In this document: positions 1 to 7,511 of the stretch, piece by piece
Layout of the letters: every line of letters starts with the position of its first letter
Position numbering within the stretch: the first letter of the stretch is position 1
Assembly (NCBI GenBank): GCA_947074165.1
Contig: CAMTOT010000104.1
Coordinates: 1 to 9,225, forward strand
DNA: 9,225 nucleotides
DNA from: an uncultured Bacteroidales bacterium
Lineage (GTDB): Bacteria; Bacteroidota; Bacteroidia; Bacteroidales; JAUNSR01
Reading direction: 5' to 3'
Notes under the pieces: model-generated
The model's input: only the letters and a program-made list of their open reading frames with translations
Database searches by the model: none
Told to the model about the DNA's origin: nothing
Translations under genes and position numbers: made by a program

Positions 1-47
1 GAGATAATGAGCGGTGACTGGAGTTCAGACGTGTGCTCTTCCGATCT
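1..47 (-). other. Illumina P7/Read 2 adapter with index (non-biological contamination)
   Basis: Positions 14-47 match the Illumina multiplexing Read 2 adapter, beginning GTGACTGGAGTTCAGACGTG and ending in GCTCTTCCGATCT. Positions 6-13 (AATGAGCG) sit where the i7 index lies, and 1-5 (GAGAT) match the end of the P7 primer. Genomic sequence starts at about 48; base 47 (T) could belong to either, because adapters are ligated through a T/A overhang. The segment must not be annotated as biology: it supplies a false GTG start at 14 and eleven false residues in frame with rsmH. I am sure of the adapter identity from memory of the standard oligonucleotide sequence. Confidence 0.98.
2..47. repeat. Left arm of 46-bp terminal inverted repeat (adapter artefact)
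   Basis: Bases 2-47 are the perfect reverse complement of 9180-9225. The repeat comes from the same adapter and index being attached at both contig ends. It is not a transposon, phage or linear-plasmid terminus. Confidence 0.95.
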
Positions 48-877
48 ATGTGGATGTTACATTTGGAGGAGGAGGTCACTCGAAAGAGATCTTGAACAGA
101 CTTTCAGATGATGGTCATCTATATTCTTTTGATCAGGATGAAGATGCTGAGAATAATATAATTAATGATGGGCGATTCACATTTGTGCGTAGTAATTTTC
201 GCTTCCTGTCTAACTTTATGATGTATCATGATGAGGATGAGGTGGACGGAGTACTTGCTGATCTTGGGGTTTCTTTTCATCATTTTGATGATGAACAACG
301 TGGCTTTTCGTTTCGTTTTGATGGTAAACTTGATATGCGAATGAATTCAAGAGCGGGTAAAACAGCGGCAGATATTTTAAATACGTATGAAGAGGAAGAT
401 ATCGCCAATATATTTTATTTATACGGTGAGATGAAGAACTCCAGAAGAATAGCTTCCGCTATTGTTAAGGCTCGTGCCGTAAAGAGTTTTGATCTTGTAA
501 AAGATTTTTTGGAAATAATTCGCCCGTTTATAAACAAAAAGCAGGAGAAAAAAGAGCTTGCTCAGGTTTTTCAGGCTTTGAGAATTGAAGTGAATCAAGA
601 GATGGATGCTTTAAAAAGTATGCTTAAACAGGCTTTGGATGTACTTGTGCCCGGTGGGCGTCTGGTTGTGCTGACGTATCATTCTTTAGAAGATCGTCTT
701 GTTAAAAACTTTATTAAAACAGGGAATTTTGAGGGTAAGCTGGAGCAGGACTTCTTTGGTAGAGTACAGACTCCTTTCAAGGCTATAAATAATAAGGTAA
801 TTGTTGCCTCTGAAGAGGAGGTAGAACGTAATCCGCGTTCAAGAAGTGCTAAGCTACGAATAGCTGAAAAATTATAA
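48..877 (+). CDS. rsmH: 16S rRNA (cytosine-1402-N4)-methyltransferase RsmH (MraW), 5' partial
   Basis: RsmH is a cytoplasmic S-adenosylmethionine-dependent methyltransferase that N4-methylates C1402 of 16S rRNA in the decoding centre. About 276 genomic residues remain, starting at YVDVTFGGGGHS, whose glycine-rich stretch is the SAM-binding motif normally about 25-40 residues from the N-terminus; only the extreme N-terminus is lost. Further family blocks follow in order: DLGVSFHHFD, RGFSFRFDGKLDMRMN, FQALRIEVNQEMDAL, LTYHSLEDRLVKNF and the C-terminal NPRSRSAKLR. The family usually has DLGVSS, so the Phe after the Ser is a small departure. The true start codon is not in the window: the open frame extends upstream to a GTG at 14, but that codon and the ten after it are adapter. 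The first genomic bases complete a Tyr codon (47-49). The TAA stop is 4 bases before the ftsL-like gene. rsmH heading a dcw cluster, often just after mraZ, is the usual arrangement. Confidence 0.97.
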
Positions 878-881
878 AAGT

Positions 882-1241
882 ATGGATAATCAGAAAAAAA
901 CGGATAAAGAAAAATCGTTTGTGATGAAAGTCCTGGATGTGCTGGGAGATATAACCGAAAGGGATTTTCTATCAGTAGAGTTCATTTTGTCACATATTAA
1001 AACAATCATGTTTGCCGTTTTGCTGATAATAGTACTAATAAGTAACAGATATAAATGTCAGCAGCAAACCCGTGATATAGTACGGCTTAAAGATGAGCTT
1101 AAAGATGTGAAATATGAATCTGTTACCCGTTCCTCGGAGCTTATAGGCATAAGCAGGCCTTCACAAGTGAAAATACTTATAGAAAAACAGGGCATAGATA
1201 TAATAGAGGCGGATAAACCGGCGTATGTTTTAAATGACTGA
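882..1241 (+). CDS. ftsL: FtsL-like cell division membrane protein
   Basis: A 119-residue single-pass membrane protein. Residues 1-40 are a hydrophilic cytoplasmic stretch, about 41-56 a hydrophobic segment (TIMFAVLLIIVLIS), and about 57-86 a charged, heptad-like region suited to a periplasmic coiled coil (DIVRLKDELKDVKYE). The tail SRPSQVKILIEKQGIDI resembles the short conserved C-terminal block of FtsL proteins. In well-studied bacteria FtsL joins FtsB and FtsQ to activate septal FtsW-FtsI. The assignment rests on this topology, the size and the position between rsmH and ftsI, because FtsL sequences diverge strongly. The long N-terminal stretch with ITERDFLSVEFI before the membrane segment looks like the FtsL-like family of Bacteroidota. 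The ATG at 882 is 4 bases after the rsmH stop with no Shine-Dalgarno sequence; an A7 run follows at codons 5-7. The TGA stop is 5 bases before ftsI. Confidence 0.87.
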   Translation: MDNQKKTDKEKSFVMKVLDVLGDITERDFLSVEFILSHIKTIMFAVLLIIVLISNRYKCQQQTRDIVRLKDELKDVKYESVTRSSELIGISRPSQVKILIEKQGIDIIEADKPAYVLND

Positions 1242-1246
1242 TAGAA

Positions 1247-3388
1247 ATGGCAGAAGAAAAAAAACGATTTAAAATACAAAAAGATAAGGTCACATATAAA
1301 GCTACTGTTATTGTAGCTATAGCTATTGTCGCATCTGTATGTATTGTACTTCGTGCTGCTTATGTGATATTTGTTGAGGGGGAAAAATGGGAAGCTAAAA
1401 TAGCAAAACTAAAGATAGAGAACCGTGCCATACCGGCTGTCAGAGGTAATATTTATGCTAAAGACGGGCGACTTATGGCGAGCAGCCTTCCTCAATATTA
1501 TGTATATGTGGATTTTAGGGCAGACGGACTTAAGATTGATACTTTAAATAAATATTTACCGGCATTAAGTGATTCGCTTGCTCTATACTTTGGTGAATAT
1601 ACACCTGAAGGTTATAGAAGGCATATAATGACCGGATACAAGAAGCAAACACGTGACTATCAGTTGATAAGAAGAAAAGTGTCATATACAGAGATGAAGC
1701 AGATCCGTTCTTTTCCTTTTTTTAAGATGGGTCCTAATCGTTCTGGTATAATCTTTTCAGCCCAGGCTCAAAGAAAGAAGCCTTTCGGTTCGCTTGCCTC
1801 ACGTACTATAGGTGATGTTTACGGTGACCTTGATAAAGGTGGTAAAAATGGTTTGGAGCTTCAGTTTGATTCTTTGTTGAAAGGGACACCGGGTATCGGT
1901 ACACGCGAGAAAATAAGCGGTCGATATGTTACTGTGACAAATGTTGCTCCTGAAAACGGAGCAGACATAACATCTACTATTGATATTGATATACAGGATA
2001 TTGCTCAAACAGCTCTGCTTGATAAGTTGAAGGAGGTTAATGCCGAGTCTGGTACCGCCATTGTTATGGAGGTAAAGACTGGGGCGGTAAGAGCAATAAC
2101 AAATCTTGGAAAGATGTCTAACGGTGATTATGGTGAGACCCAAAATTATGCTGTTGCAGATCAATCAGAGCCGGGATCGACATTTAAGATAGCGTCGATG
2201 ATTGTTGCTCTTGATAATGGTCTTATCTCGCCTTCCGATTCTGTAGATGTCGGTACAGGTGTATATATGTATAAGGGTAACCGTATGACTGATCACAATC
2301 ATGATAAGGGCGGTTATGGAAAGATTACTGCAGCACAAAGTATATGGTTTTCCTCAAATATAGGGATTGCAAAAATTATTCTTAACGGATATGAAAATAA
2401 TCCTTCAGCATATGTTGAAGAGCTTTATCGAATGGGCTTTAATAAACAGTTGCAGATGGATATACCGGGTGCCGGAAAGCCTATTGTAAGGCATCCTCAG
2501 CATAATAAAGATACGTGGTGGAAAACAACTTTGCCATGGATGTCGTTTGGATATGAGACTCAGATACCTCCTATCTATACTCTGAACTTTTTTAATGCTA
2601 TTGCAAATAAAGGGAAACTGATGAAACCTTATTTTGTGGAAAATATAAAAAGAGATGGAGAGATAATAATGAAGGGGGAGCCGGAGGTTGTCTTAAGTAA
2701 TATTTTTAAGAAAAGCTCGACTATGCACTCTATTCGTCAGATATTGGTTGATGTGGTGGAGCATGGAACAGGGACCCCGGTGAAATCAGACAAGTTGAAA
2801 CTTGCCGGAAAAACCGGTACGGCGCAGTTATCACAAGGAGCCGCAGGGTATAAAGCTGGAAGAACTCAACATCAGGTTTCTTTTTGCGGATATTTTCCTG
2901 CTGACAATCCACAGTATTCGTGCATTGTTGTAGTTCGCGCTCCTCGTACATATCCTTCCGGAGGTGGTATATCAGGAGTAGTATTTAAAAACATTGCAGA
3001 GCGAACATTTGCAAAGAGTGCGGAAAACTCCATGTCTGATGTGAAAAGAGATTCTTCGGCTTTTATGTTGCCTGTTATCCATAATGGCAGGTATGAAGAT
3101 ATACGATACCTTCTGGATAAGATGAGCGTACATTACGAAGATCGTAATAAAGACTGGGATTGGGTAACAACCCGTATCGAGGATAATAAACTTGTTTTGC
3201 ATGAGTACTCTCCACGGCAGAATCTTGTTCCTAATGTATATGGTATGGGGGCTAAAGATGCAGTGTTTATACTTGAAAATATTGGGCTTCGTGTGCAAAT
3301 AAACGGACGTGGTAAGGTGTATAGTCAGAGTATCACTGCCGGACAAAGATATAATCAGGGCACTACTATTGTGCTTAATTTGAGATAA
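1247..3388 (+). CDS. ftsI: Class B penicillin-binding protein FtsI/PBP3-type transpeptidase with PASTA domain
   Basis: A 713-residue septal peptidoglycan DD-transpeptidase that crosslinks strands made by FtsW. A short basic cytoplasmic N-terminus is followed by one membrane anchor at about residues 19-42. The PBP dimerisation region starts near 50-80 (AIPAVRGNIYAKDGRLMASS), the usual class B signature. The transpeptidase domain carries all three active-site motifs: S311-T-F-K314 (acylated serine), S369-S-N371 and K522-T-G524. SFGYETQIPPIYTLNFFNAIANKGK (433 onward) is another conserved block. Residues about 657-713 (RQNLVPNVYGMGAKDAVFILENIGLRV...) form one PASTA domain. E. coli FtsI is shorter (588 residues) and lacks PASTA; this longer form fits Bacteroidota. 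The ATG at 1247 is chosen because it follows the ftsL-like stop by 5 bases and gives the expected short basic leader; an A8 run at 1257-1264 encodes its lysines. The neighbouring ftsW encodes its glycosyltransferase partner. Confidence 0.96.
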   Translation: MAEEKKRFKIQKDKVTYKATVIVAIAIVASVCIVLRAAYVIFVEGEKWEAKIAKLKIENRAIPAVRGNIYAKDGRLMASSLPQYYVYVDFRADGLKIDTLNKYLPALSDSLALYFGEYTPEGYRRHIMTGYKKQTRDYQLIRRKVSYTEMKQIRSFPFFKMGPNRSGIIFSAQAQRKKPFGSLASRTIGDVYGDLDKGGKNGLELQFDSLLKGTPGIGTREKISGRYVTVTNVAPENGADITSTIDIDIQDIAQTALLDKLKEVNAESGTAIVMEVKTGAVRAITNLGKMSNGDYGETQNYAVADQSEPGSTFKIASMIVALDNGLISPSDSVDVGTGVYMYKGNRMTDHNHDKGGYGKITAAQSIWFSSNIGIAKIILNGYENNPSAYVEELYRMGFNKQLQMDIPGAGKPIVRHPQHNKDTWWKTTLPWMSFGYETQIPPIYTLNFFNAIANKGKLMKPYFVENIKRDGEIIMKGEPEVVLSNIFKKSSTMHSIRQILVDVVEHGTGTPVKSDKLKLAGKTGTAQLSQGAAGYKAGRTQHQVSFCGYFPADNPQYSCIVVVRAPRTYPSGGGISGVVFKNIAERTFAKSAENSMSDVKRDSSAFMLPVIHNGRYEDIRYLLDKMSVHYEDRNKDWDWVTTRIEDNKLVLHEYSPRQNLVPNVYGMGAKDAVFILENIGLRVQINGRGKVYSQSITAGQRYNQGTTIVLNLR

Positions 3389-3421
3389 AAAGTTTGAATT
3401 ATTAAAGAAATTATATTGAAT

Positions 3422-4876
3422 ATGAAACTTAATTCATTACTTGAAAGATTATCAGTCAGATCGCTAACCGGAGATGCTGCTGTAAAGATTTCGGGGCTTG
3501 ATTCCGATTCAAGAAAGATAGATAAAGGTTACTTGTTCGTAGCAGTAAAAGGAAATGCTGTAGACGGTCATGAATATATAAATCTTGCAGTTGAAAAAGG
3601 TGCTGTGGCTGTAGTATGTGAGGCGTTGCCTGAAGATATTATGCAAGGTGTCACTTATGTTGTTGTTGAGGATTCAAAACTGGCTATTGCTGTTTTGGCT
3701 TCAGCATGGAACGGCTATCCATCAGAACATATTAAGTTGGTGGGCGTAACGGGAACAAACGGGAAAACAACAATTGCAACACTACTTTATAAGCTGTTTA
3801 AAAATCTTGGTTATAAGGCAGGACTTTTATCTACAGTTTGTAATTACGTAAATGATACAGCTGTAGAGGCGACTCATACAACACCTGATCCGGTTTCGCT
3901 TAACGCCTTGTTGAAGGATATGGTTGAGGCGGGTTGTGAATATGCCTTTATGGAGGTTAGTTCTCATTCCGCAGATCAAAAAAGAATAGGTGGACTTGAC
4001 TTTGATGGTGCAATTTTTACAAATCTTACACGAGATCATCTCGATTACCATCTTACGTTTGATAACTATCTGAAAGCTAAAAAATCGTTTTTCGATATGC
4101 TTCCGTCTAAAGCCTTTGCGCTTACAAATCTTGATGATAAAAATGGTCTTGTCATGCTTCAAAACTGCAAGGCTAAGAAATGTACTTATTCGATGAGATC
4201 ACTTGCTGACTTTAAGGGTAATATTGTAGAAGAGCATTTCGAGGGTATGATACTTGATATAAATGGAAAGGAAGTGGTAACGAATTTCGTAGGTAAATTC
4301 AATGCGTCTAATCTTCTTGCCGTATATGGTGCCGCAATTGAACTTGGTGCTAAAGACGAAGAGGTATTACTGCAATTAAGTCTTCTTAAATCAGTGTCAG
4401 GCCGCTTTGAAGCTATCCGTTCAAAAGATGGCTATACTGCAATTGTTGATTATGCCCACACTCCAGACGCTTTGGTAAATGTGCTTAATGCTATAAGAGA
4501 AATATCTGTTGACGGAGGGCGTATAATTACTGTCGTAGGCTGTGGCGGTAATAGAGATAAAGGAAAGCGTCCTATTATGGCAAAAGAATCTGTAAGATTA
4601 AGTGATAAAGTCATATTGACTTCTGATAATCCAAGATTTGAAGAACCGGAAGATATTCTGAACGATATGGCAGCAGGGCTTGATAGTACAGATATGAAGA
4701 AGGTATTCAGAGTAGCTGACAGAAAAGAAGCTATACGTCTTGCAGATGTTATGGCTGAGCCTGGCGATATTATTCTCATTGCAGGAAAAGGTCATGAAGA
4801 CTATCAGGATGTGAAAGGTGTAAAACACCATTTTGATGACAGAGAAGTGGTAAGAGATATTTTTGAAACGGTATAA
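3422..4876 (+). CDS. murE: UDP-N-acetylmuramoyl-L-alanyl-D-glutamate--2,6-diaminopimelate ligase MurE
   Basis: A 484-residue cytoplasmic ATP-dependent ligase that adds the third residue of the peptidoglycan stem to UDP-MurNAc-L-Ala-D-Glu. Three Mur-ligase domains are visible. The N-terminal UDP-binding domain includes DSDSRKIDKGYLFVAVKG. The central ATPase has P-loop G111-T-N-G-K-T-T117, then THTTPDP, EVSSHS and NLTRDHLDYH; K220 in NYLKAKKSFF is the probable carbamylated lysine. The C-terminal domain has DYAHTPDAL, GCGGNRDKGKR and AGKGHEDYQ. The motif D402-N-P-R405 marks meso-diaminopimelate specificity in characterised MurE enzymes, whereas lysine-adding enzymes differ there, so DAP is the likely substrate. 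Start choice: an in-frame TTG lies two codons upstream at 3416, but ATG 3422 is preferred as a standard codon giving the usual MKLNSLLE-type start. It follows ftsI by 33 bases, the longest gap in the cluster, and precedes mraY by 10 bases with no murF between. Confidence 0.96.
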   Translation: MKLNSLLERLSVRSLTGDAAVKISGLDSDSRKIDKGYLFVAVKGNAVDGHEYINLAVEKGAVAVVCEALPEDIMQGVTYVVVEDSKLAIAVLASAWNGYPSEHIKLVGVTGTNGKTTIATLLYKLFKNLGYKAGLLSTVCNYVNDTAVEATHTTPDPVSLNALLKDMVEAGCEYAFMEVSSHSADQKRIGGLDFDGAIFTNLTRDHLDYHLTFDNYLKAKKSFFDMLPSKAFALTNLDDKNGLVMLQNCKAKKCTYSMRSLADFKGNIVEEHFEGMILDINGKEVVTNFVGKFNASNLLAVYGAAIELGAKDEEVLLQLSLLKSVSGRFEAIRSKDGYTAIVDYAHTPDALVNVLNAIREISVDGGRIITVVGCGGNRDKGKRPIMAKESVRLSDKVILTSDNPRFEEPEDILNDMAAGLDSTDMKKVFRVADRKEAIRLADVMAEPGDIILIAGKGHEDYQDVKGVKHHFDDREVVRDIFETV

Positions 4877-4886
4877 TAAATAGGGA

Positions 4887-6149
4887 ATGTTATATTATTT
4901 ATTTCAGTATTTAGATGAGACTTTTGATTTGCCCGGTGCGGGATTATTTAATTTCGTTACGTTTCGTGCCAGTATGGCTTTTATCTTAGCACTGCTTTTC
5001 TCAACCTTAATTGGTAAAAAAATTATTGACGGACTGCAAAAACTGCAGATTGGAGAGACTGTGCGTGATCTGGGGCTTGAAGGGCAGATGAAAAAGACCG
5101 GTACTCCTACTATGGGTGGTATAATAATAATTTTGTCAATACTTATACCTGCCGTGTTGCTGGGTAAGCTTGGTAATATCTATATGATATTAATGCTTAT
5201 CACTACTGTATGGTTGGGTGCTATAGGGTTTCTTGATGATTATATAAAAGTATTCAGAAAGGATAAAGAAGGTCTTCACGGTCGTTTCAAAATTATAGGT
5301 CAGGTTGGGTTAGGCCTTATAGTGGGAATGACACTATATCTTAGTCCTAATGTAGTAATAAGAGAAAATCAGGAAGTGATGGTGAGTTCTCATGTTGAAG
5401 AGGTTAATATTAAATCTGAAAATATTAAATCTACAAAAACGACTATACCATTTCTTAAAAATAATAATCTTGATTATGCAGATGCCTTTTATCTTCTGGG
5501 TGAAAATGCGCAAACTGCAGGATGGATATTTTTTGTTATAGTGGCAATATTTATTGTTACTGCAGTATCTAACGGAGCGAATTTAACAGACGGTCTTGAC
5601 GGTCTTGCCACAGGCTGCTCCGCCATAATCGGTACTACTCTCGGTATATTAGCCTATGTGTCTTCTCACGTTAAATATGCTTCATATCTTAATATAATGT
5701 ATATACCGGGGTGTGAAGAGCTTGTAGTATTCTCTTGTGCTTTCATAGGGGCAACAATAGGATTTCTTTGGTATAATGCTTATCCGGCTCAGGTATTTAT
5801 GGGTGATACGGGTAGCCTTACTATAGGCGGTATTATAGGTGTAATGGCTATAGCCATACATAAAGAATTGCTTGTGCCTATATTATGCGGTATATTCTTT
5901 ATAGAAAGTGTATCTGTAATGATGCAAACCGCATACTTTAAGATAACAAAGAAAAGAACAGGAGCAGGAAAAAGGATTTTTCGCATGGCACCGCTTCATC
6001 ATCATTTCCAGAAAGGTGTGGAGTGTGGTATACCGTCAATGTTGAAAAAACCGGCAAACCCTATTCCTGAATCTAAAATTGTTACAAGATTTTGGATAAT
6101 ATGTATTTTGCTTGCGGTGTTTACAGTTATAACCCTAAAGATCAGATAA
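4887..6149 (+). CDS. mraY: Phospho-N-acetylmuramoyl-pentapeptide-transferase MraY (long form)
   Basis: A 420-residue polytopic inner-membrane enzyme that transfers phospho-MurNAc-pentapeptide from UDP to undecaprenyl phosphate, making lipid I. Conserved cytoplasmic blocks are all present: KKTGTPTMGG (69-78), FLDDYIK with the catalytic pair D117-D118, NGANLTDGLDGLA (N232, D235, D238), NAYPAQVFMGDTGSL (D307) and MAPLHHHFQKG with H371-H373. About ten membrane segments can be drawn. The protein is about 60 residues longer than E. coli MraY (360). Most of the excess is a hydrophilic insert at about residues 153-200, between the segment ending IVGMTLYLSP and the next at GWIFFVIVAIFIV; long MraY forms of this kind are known in Bacteroidota. 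The insert contains the short repeat NIKSE/NIKST. The ATG at 4887 is 10 bases after the murE stop; a weak AGGGA lies only one base upstream, too close to be a normal ribosome binding site. Confidence 0.96.
   Translation: MLYYLFQYLDETFDLPGAGLFNFVTFRASMAFILALLFSTLIGKKIIDGLQKLQIGETVRDLGLEGQMKKTGTPTMGGIIIILSILIPAVLLGKLGNIYMILMLITTVWLGAIGFLDDYIKVFRKDKEGLHGRFKIIGQVGLGLIVGMTLYLSPNVVIRENQEVMVSSHVEEVNIKSENIKSTKTTIPFLKNNNLDYADAFYLLGENAQTAGWIFFVIVAIFIVTAVSNGANLTDGLDGLATGCSAIIGTTLGILAYVSSHVKYASYLNIMYIPGCEELVVFSCAFIGATIGFLWYNAYPAQVFMGDTGSLTIGGIIGVMAIAIHKELLVPILCGIFFIESVSVMMQTAYFKITKKRTGAGKRIFRMAPLHHHFQKGVECGIPSMLKKPANPIPESKIVTRFWIICILLAVFTVITLKIR
5406..5435 (+). repeat. 15-bp in-frame tandem duplication inside mraY
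   Basis: AATATTAAATCTGAA (5406-5420) is followed directly by AATATTAAATCTACA (5421-5435). The first twelve bases of each copy are identical and the last three differ. The unit is five codons, giving NIKSE then NIKST at residues 174-183 of MraY, in the hydrophilic insert and away from catalytic motifs. It is most simply a slippage duplication in a poorly constrained loop. Confidence 0.8.
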
Positions 6150-6159
6150 AAACATAATA

Positions 6160-7494
6160 ATGAAGAGAATTGTAGTTTTAGGTGGTGGAGAAAGTGGCAC
6201 GGGTGCCGCTGTTCTTGCTAAAGTAAAAGGATTTGACGTATTCCTTTCAGACCGTTCTCCTATTAAGGATCAGTATAAAGAGCTTTTGAATAAGTATGAT
6301 ATTCCATGGGAAGAGGGACATCATACGAGTGAACTTATTCTAAATGCGGATGAGGTGATAAAAAGTCCCGGTATCCCGGAGACAGCACCCATTATGATTG
6401 AGATAATAAAGAAGAAGATTCCTTATATTTCAGAAATAGAATTTGCAGGAAGGTATACAAATGCTAAAATGATTTGCATAACGGGAAGCAATGGTAAAAC
6501 TACAACCACTCTGCTTACTTATCATATCCTTAAAAGTGCCGGATTAAAAGTTGGTCTTGCCGGAAATGTTGGGAAAAGTATGGCTCTTCAGGTTGCATTC
6601 GATGATTATGATTACTATGTCATTGAGTTGAGTAGTTTCCAACTTGATAATATGTACGAGTTTAAAGCAAACATCGCTATACTTCTGAATATTACTCCTG
6701 ACCATCTTGATCGATATGAGTATGATATGCAGAATTATATCAACGCCAAGTTTCGGATTACACAAAATCAGACCGAGAACGATGCGTTCATTTACTGGAA
6801 TGATGATCCTATTATCAAAAAAGAAGTTGAAAAGCATCCGATTAAGGCAAAATCTTTCCCTTTCGCTGAGAATTGTGATAAACCAGGCGCGCATCTTGAA
6901 AAGGATCAGATGATTGTTGATACTCTAAGCCAACATTTTGAAATGAATATTGAAGAGTTGGCTCTTGAAGGAAAACATAATCTGCTTAACTCGATGGCTG
7001 CTACTATTTCTGCTAATATTCTTAATATCAAGAAAGAAGAAATACGTGCTGCTTTGGCGGATTTTCAAGGGGTTGAGCATAGACTTGAACGTGTGGCGGT
7101 TATTGACGATGTATTATATATAAATGACTCAAAGGCGACAAATGTAAATTCTTGTTGGTATGCTTTGCAGAGTATGCGTACACCAACAGTGCTTATTTTG
7201 GGTGGTAAGGATAAAGGGAATGATTATACAGAGATAGAGTCTCTTGTAAGAGATAAAGTCAAAGCGCTTGTTTTTATGGGTGTTGATAATTCTAAGCTTC
7301 ACAAATTTTTTGATTATATGAATATTCCCACTAAAGATGCGGGATCAATGAAAGAGGCAGTGGACTATTGTAAAGAATTTGCCAAACCTGGTGATACAGT
7401 TTTGCTTTCACCTTGCTGTGCAAGCTTTGATTTATTTACAAGTTACGAGGACAGAGGAAATCAGTTCAAAGAGTGTGTAAAACAACTCATCTGA
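6160..7494 (+). CDS. murD: UDP-N-acetylmuramoyl-L-alanine--D-glutamate ligase MurD
   Basis: A 444-residue cytoplasmic ATP-dependent ligase adding D-glutamate to UDP-MurNAc-L-Ala, the step before MurE. Its length is close to E. coli MurD (438). The N-terminal Rossmann-like UDP-binding domain opens with RIVVLGGGESGTGAA and includes VIKSPGIP. The central ATPase domain has P-loop G109-S-N-G-K-T-T-T116, then ELSSFQLD and LNITPDHLDRY; K197 in NYINAKFRI fits the carbamylated lysine (K198 in E. coli). GKHNLLNSMAA marks the approach to the third domain, which contains VEHRLE (305-310), NDSKATN (322-328), ILGGKDKGNDY and the substrate-contacting LLSPCCASFDLFTSYEDRG. The family usually has SPACAS; here the second residue of that pair is Cys (C419-C420). 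The ATG at 6160 is 10 bases after mraY in an A-rich leader without a Shine-Dalgarno sequence. Confidence 0.96.
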   Translation: MKRIVVLGGGESGTGAAVLAKVKGFDVFLSDRSPIKDQYKELLNKYDIPWEEGHHTSELILNADEVIKSPGIPETAPIMIEIIKKKIPYISEIEFAGRYTNAKMICITGSNGKTTTTLLTYHILKSAGLKVGLAGNVGKSMALQVAFDDYDYYVIELSSFQLDNMYEFKANIAILLNITPDHLDRYEYDMQNYINAKFRITQNQTENDAFIYWNDDPIIKKEVEKHPIKAKSFPFAENCDKPGAHLEKDQMIVDTLSQHFEMNIEELALEGKHNLLNSMAATISANILNIKKEEIRAALADFQGVEHRLERVAVIDDVLYINDSKATNVNSCWYALQSMRTPTVLILGGKDKGNDYTEIESLVRDKVKALVFMGVDNSKLHKFFDYMNIPTKDAGSMKEAVDYCKEFAKPGDTVLLSPCCASFDLFTSYEDRGNQFKECVKQLI

Positions 7495-7511
7495 CTGAAA
7501 AAAGATAATTT

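Noticed and set aside
14..47. GTG at 14 as the rsmH start codon
   Set aside because: The codon lies within the adapter; the genuine start is upstream of the contig.
1257..1264. A8 run near the ftsI start as a phase-variable switch
   Set aside because: It encodes Lys-rich residues in an A-rich leader, is of modest length, and an essential division gene is an unlikely target for on/off switching.
1799..2164. Antisense open frame of about 121 codons within ftsI
   Set aside because: It lies opposite the conserved FtsI coding region, has an unlikely composition and no recognisable domain. Other reverse-strand frames (2972-3346, 3827-4162, 4450-4779, 6544-6894) fail for the same reasons.
3416..3421. 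TTG at 3416 as the murE start
   Set aside because: An ATG two codons later gives a normal MurE N-terminus, and no ribosome binding site favours the TTG.
3389..3421. Internal Bacteroidota-type promoter in the ftsI-murE gap (TTTG at 3393-3396, TATATTGA at 3412-3419)
   Set aside because: The spacing is too short (15 bases rather than about 19-21), the second element matches TAnnTTTG poorly, and transcription would begin inside murE.
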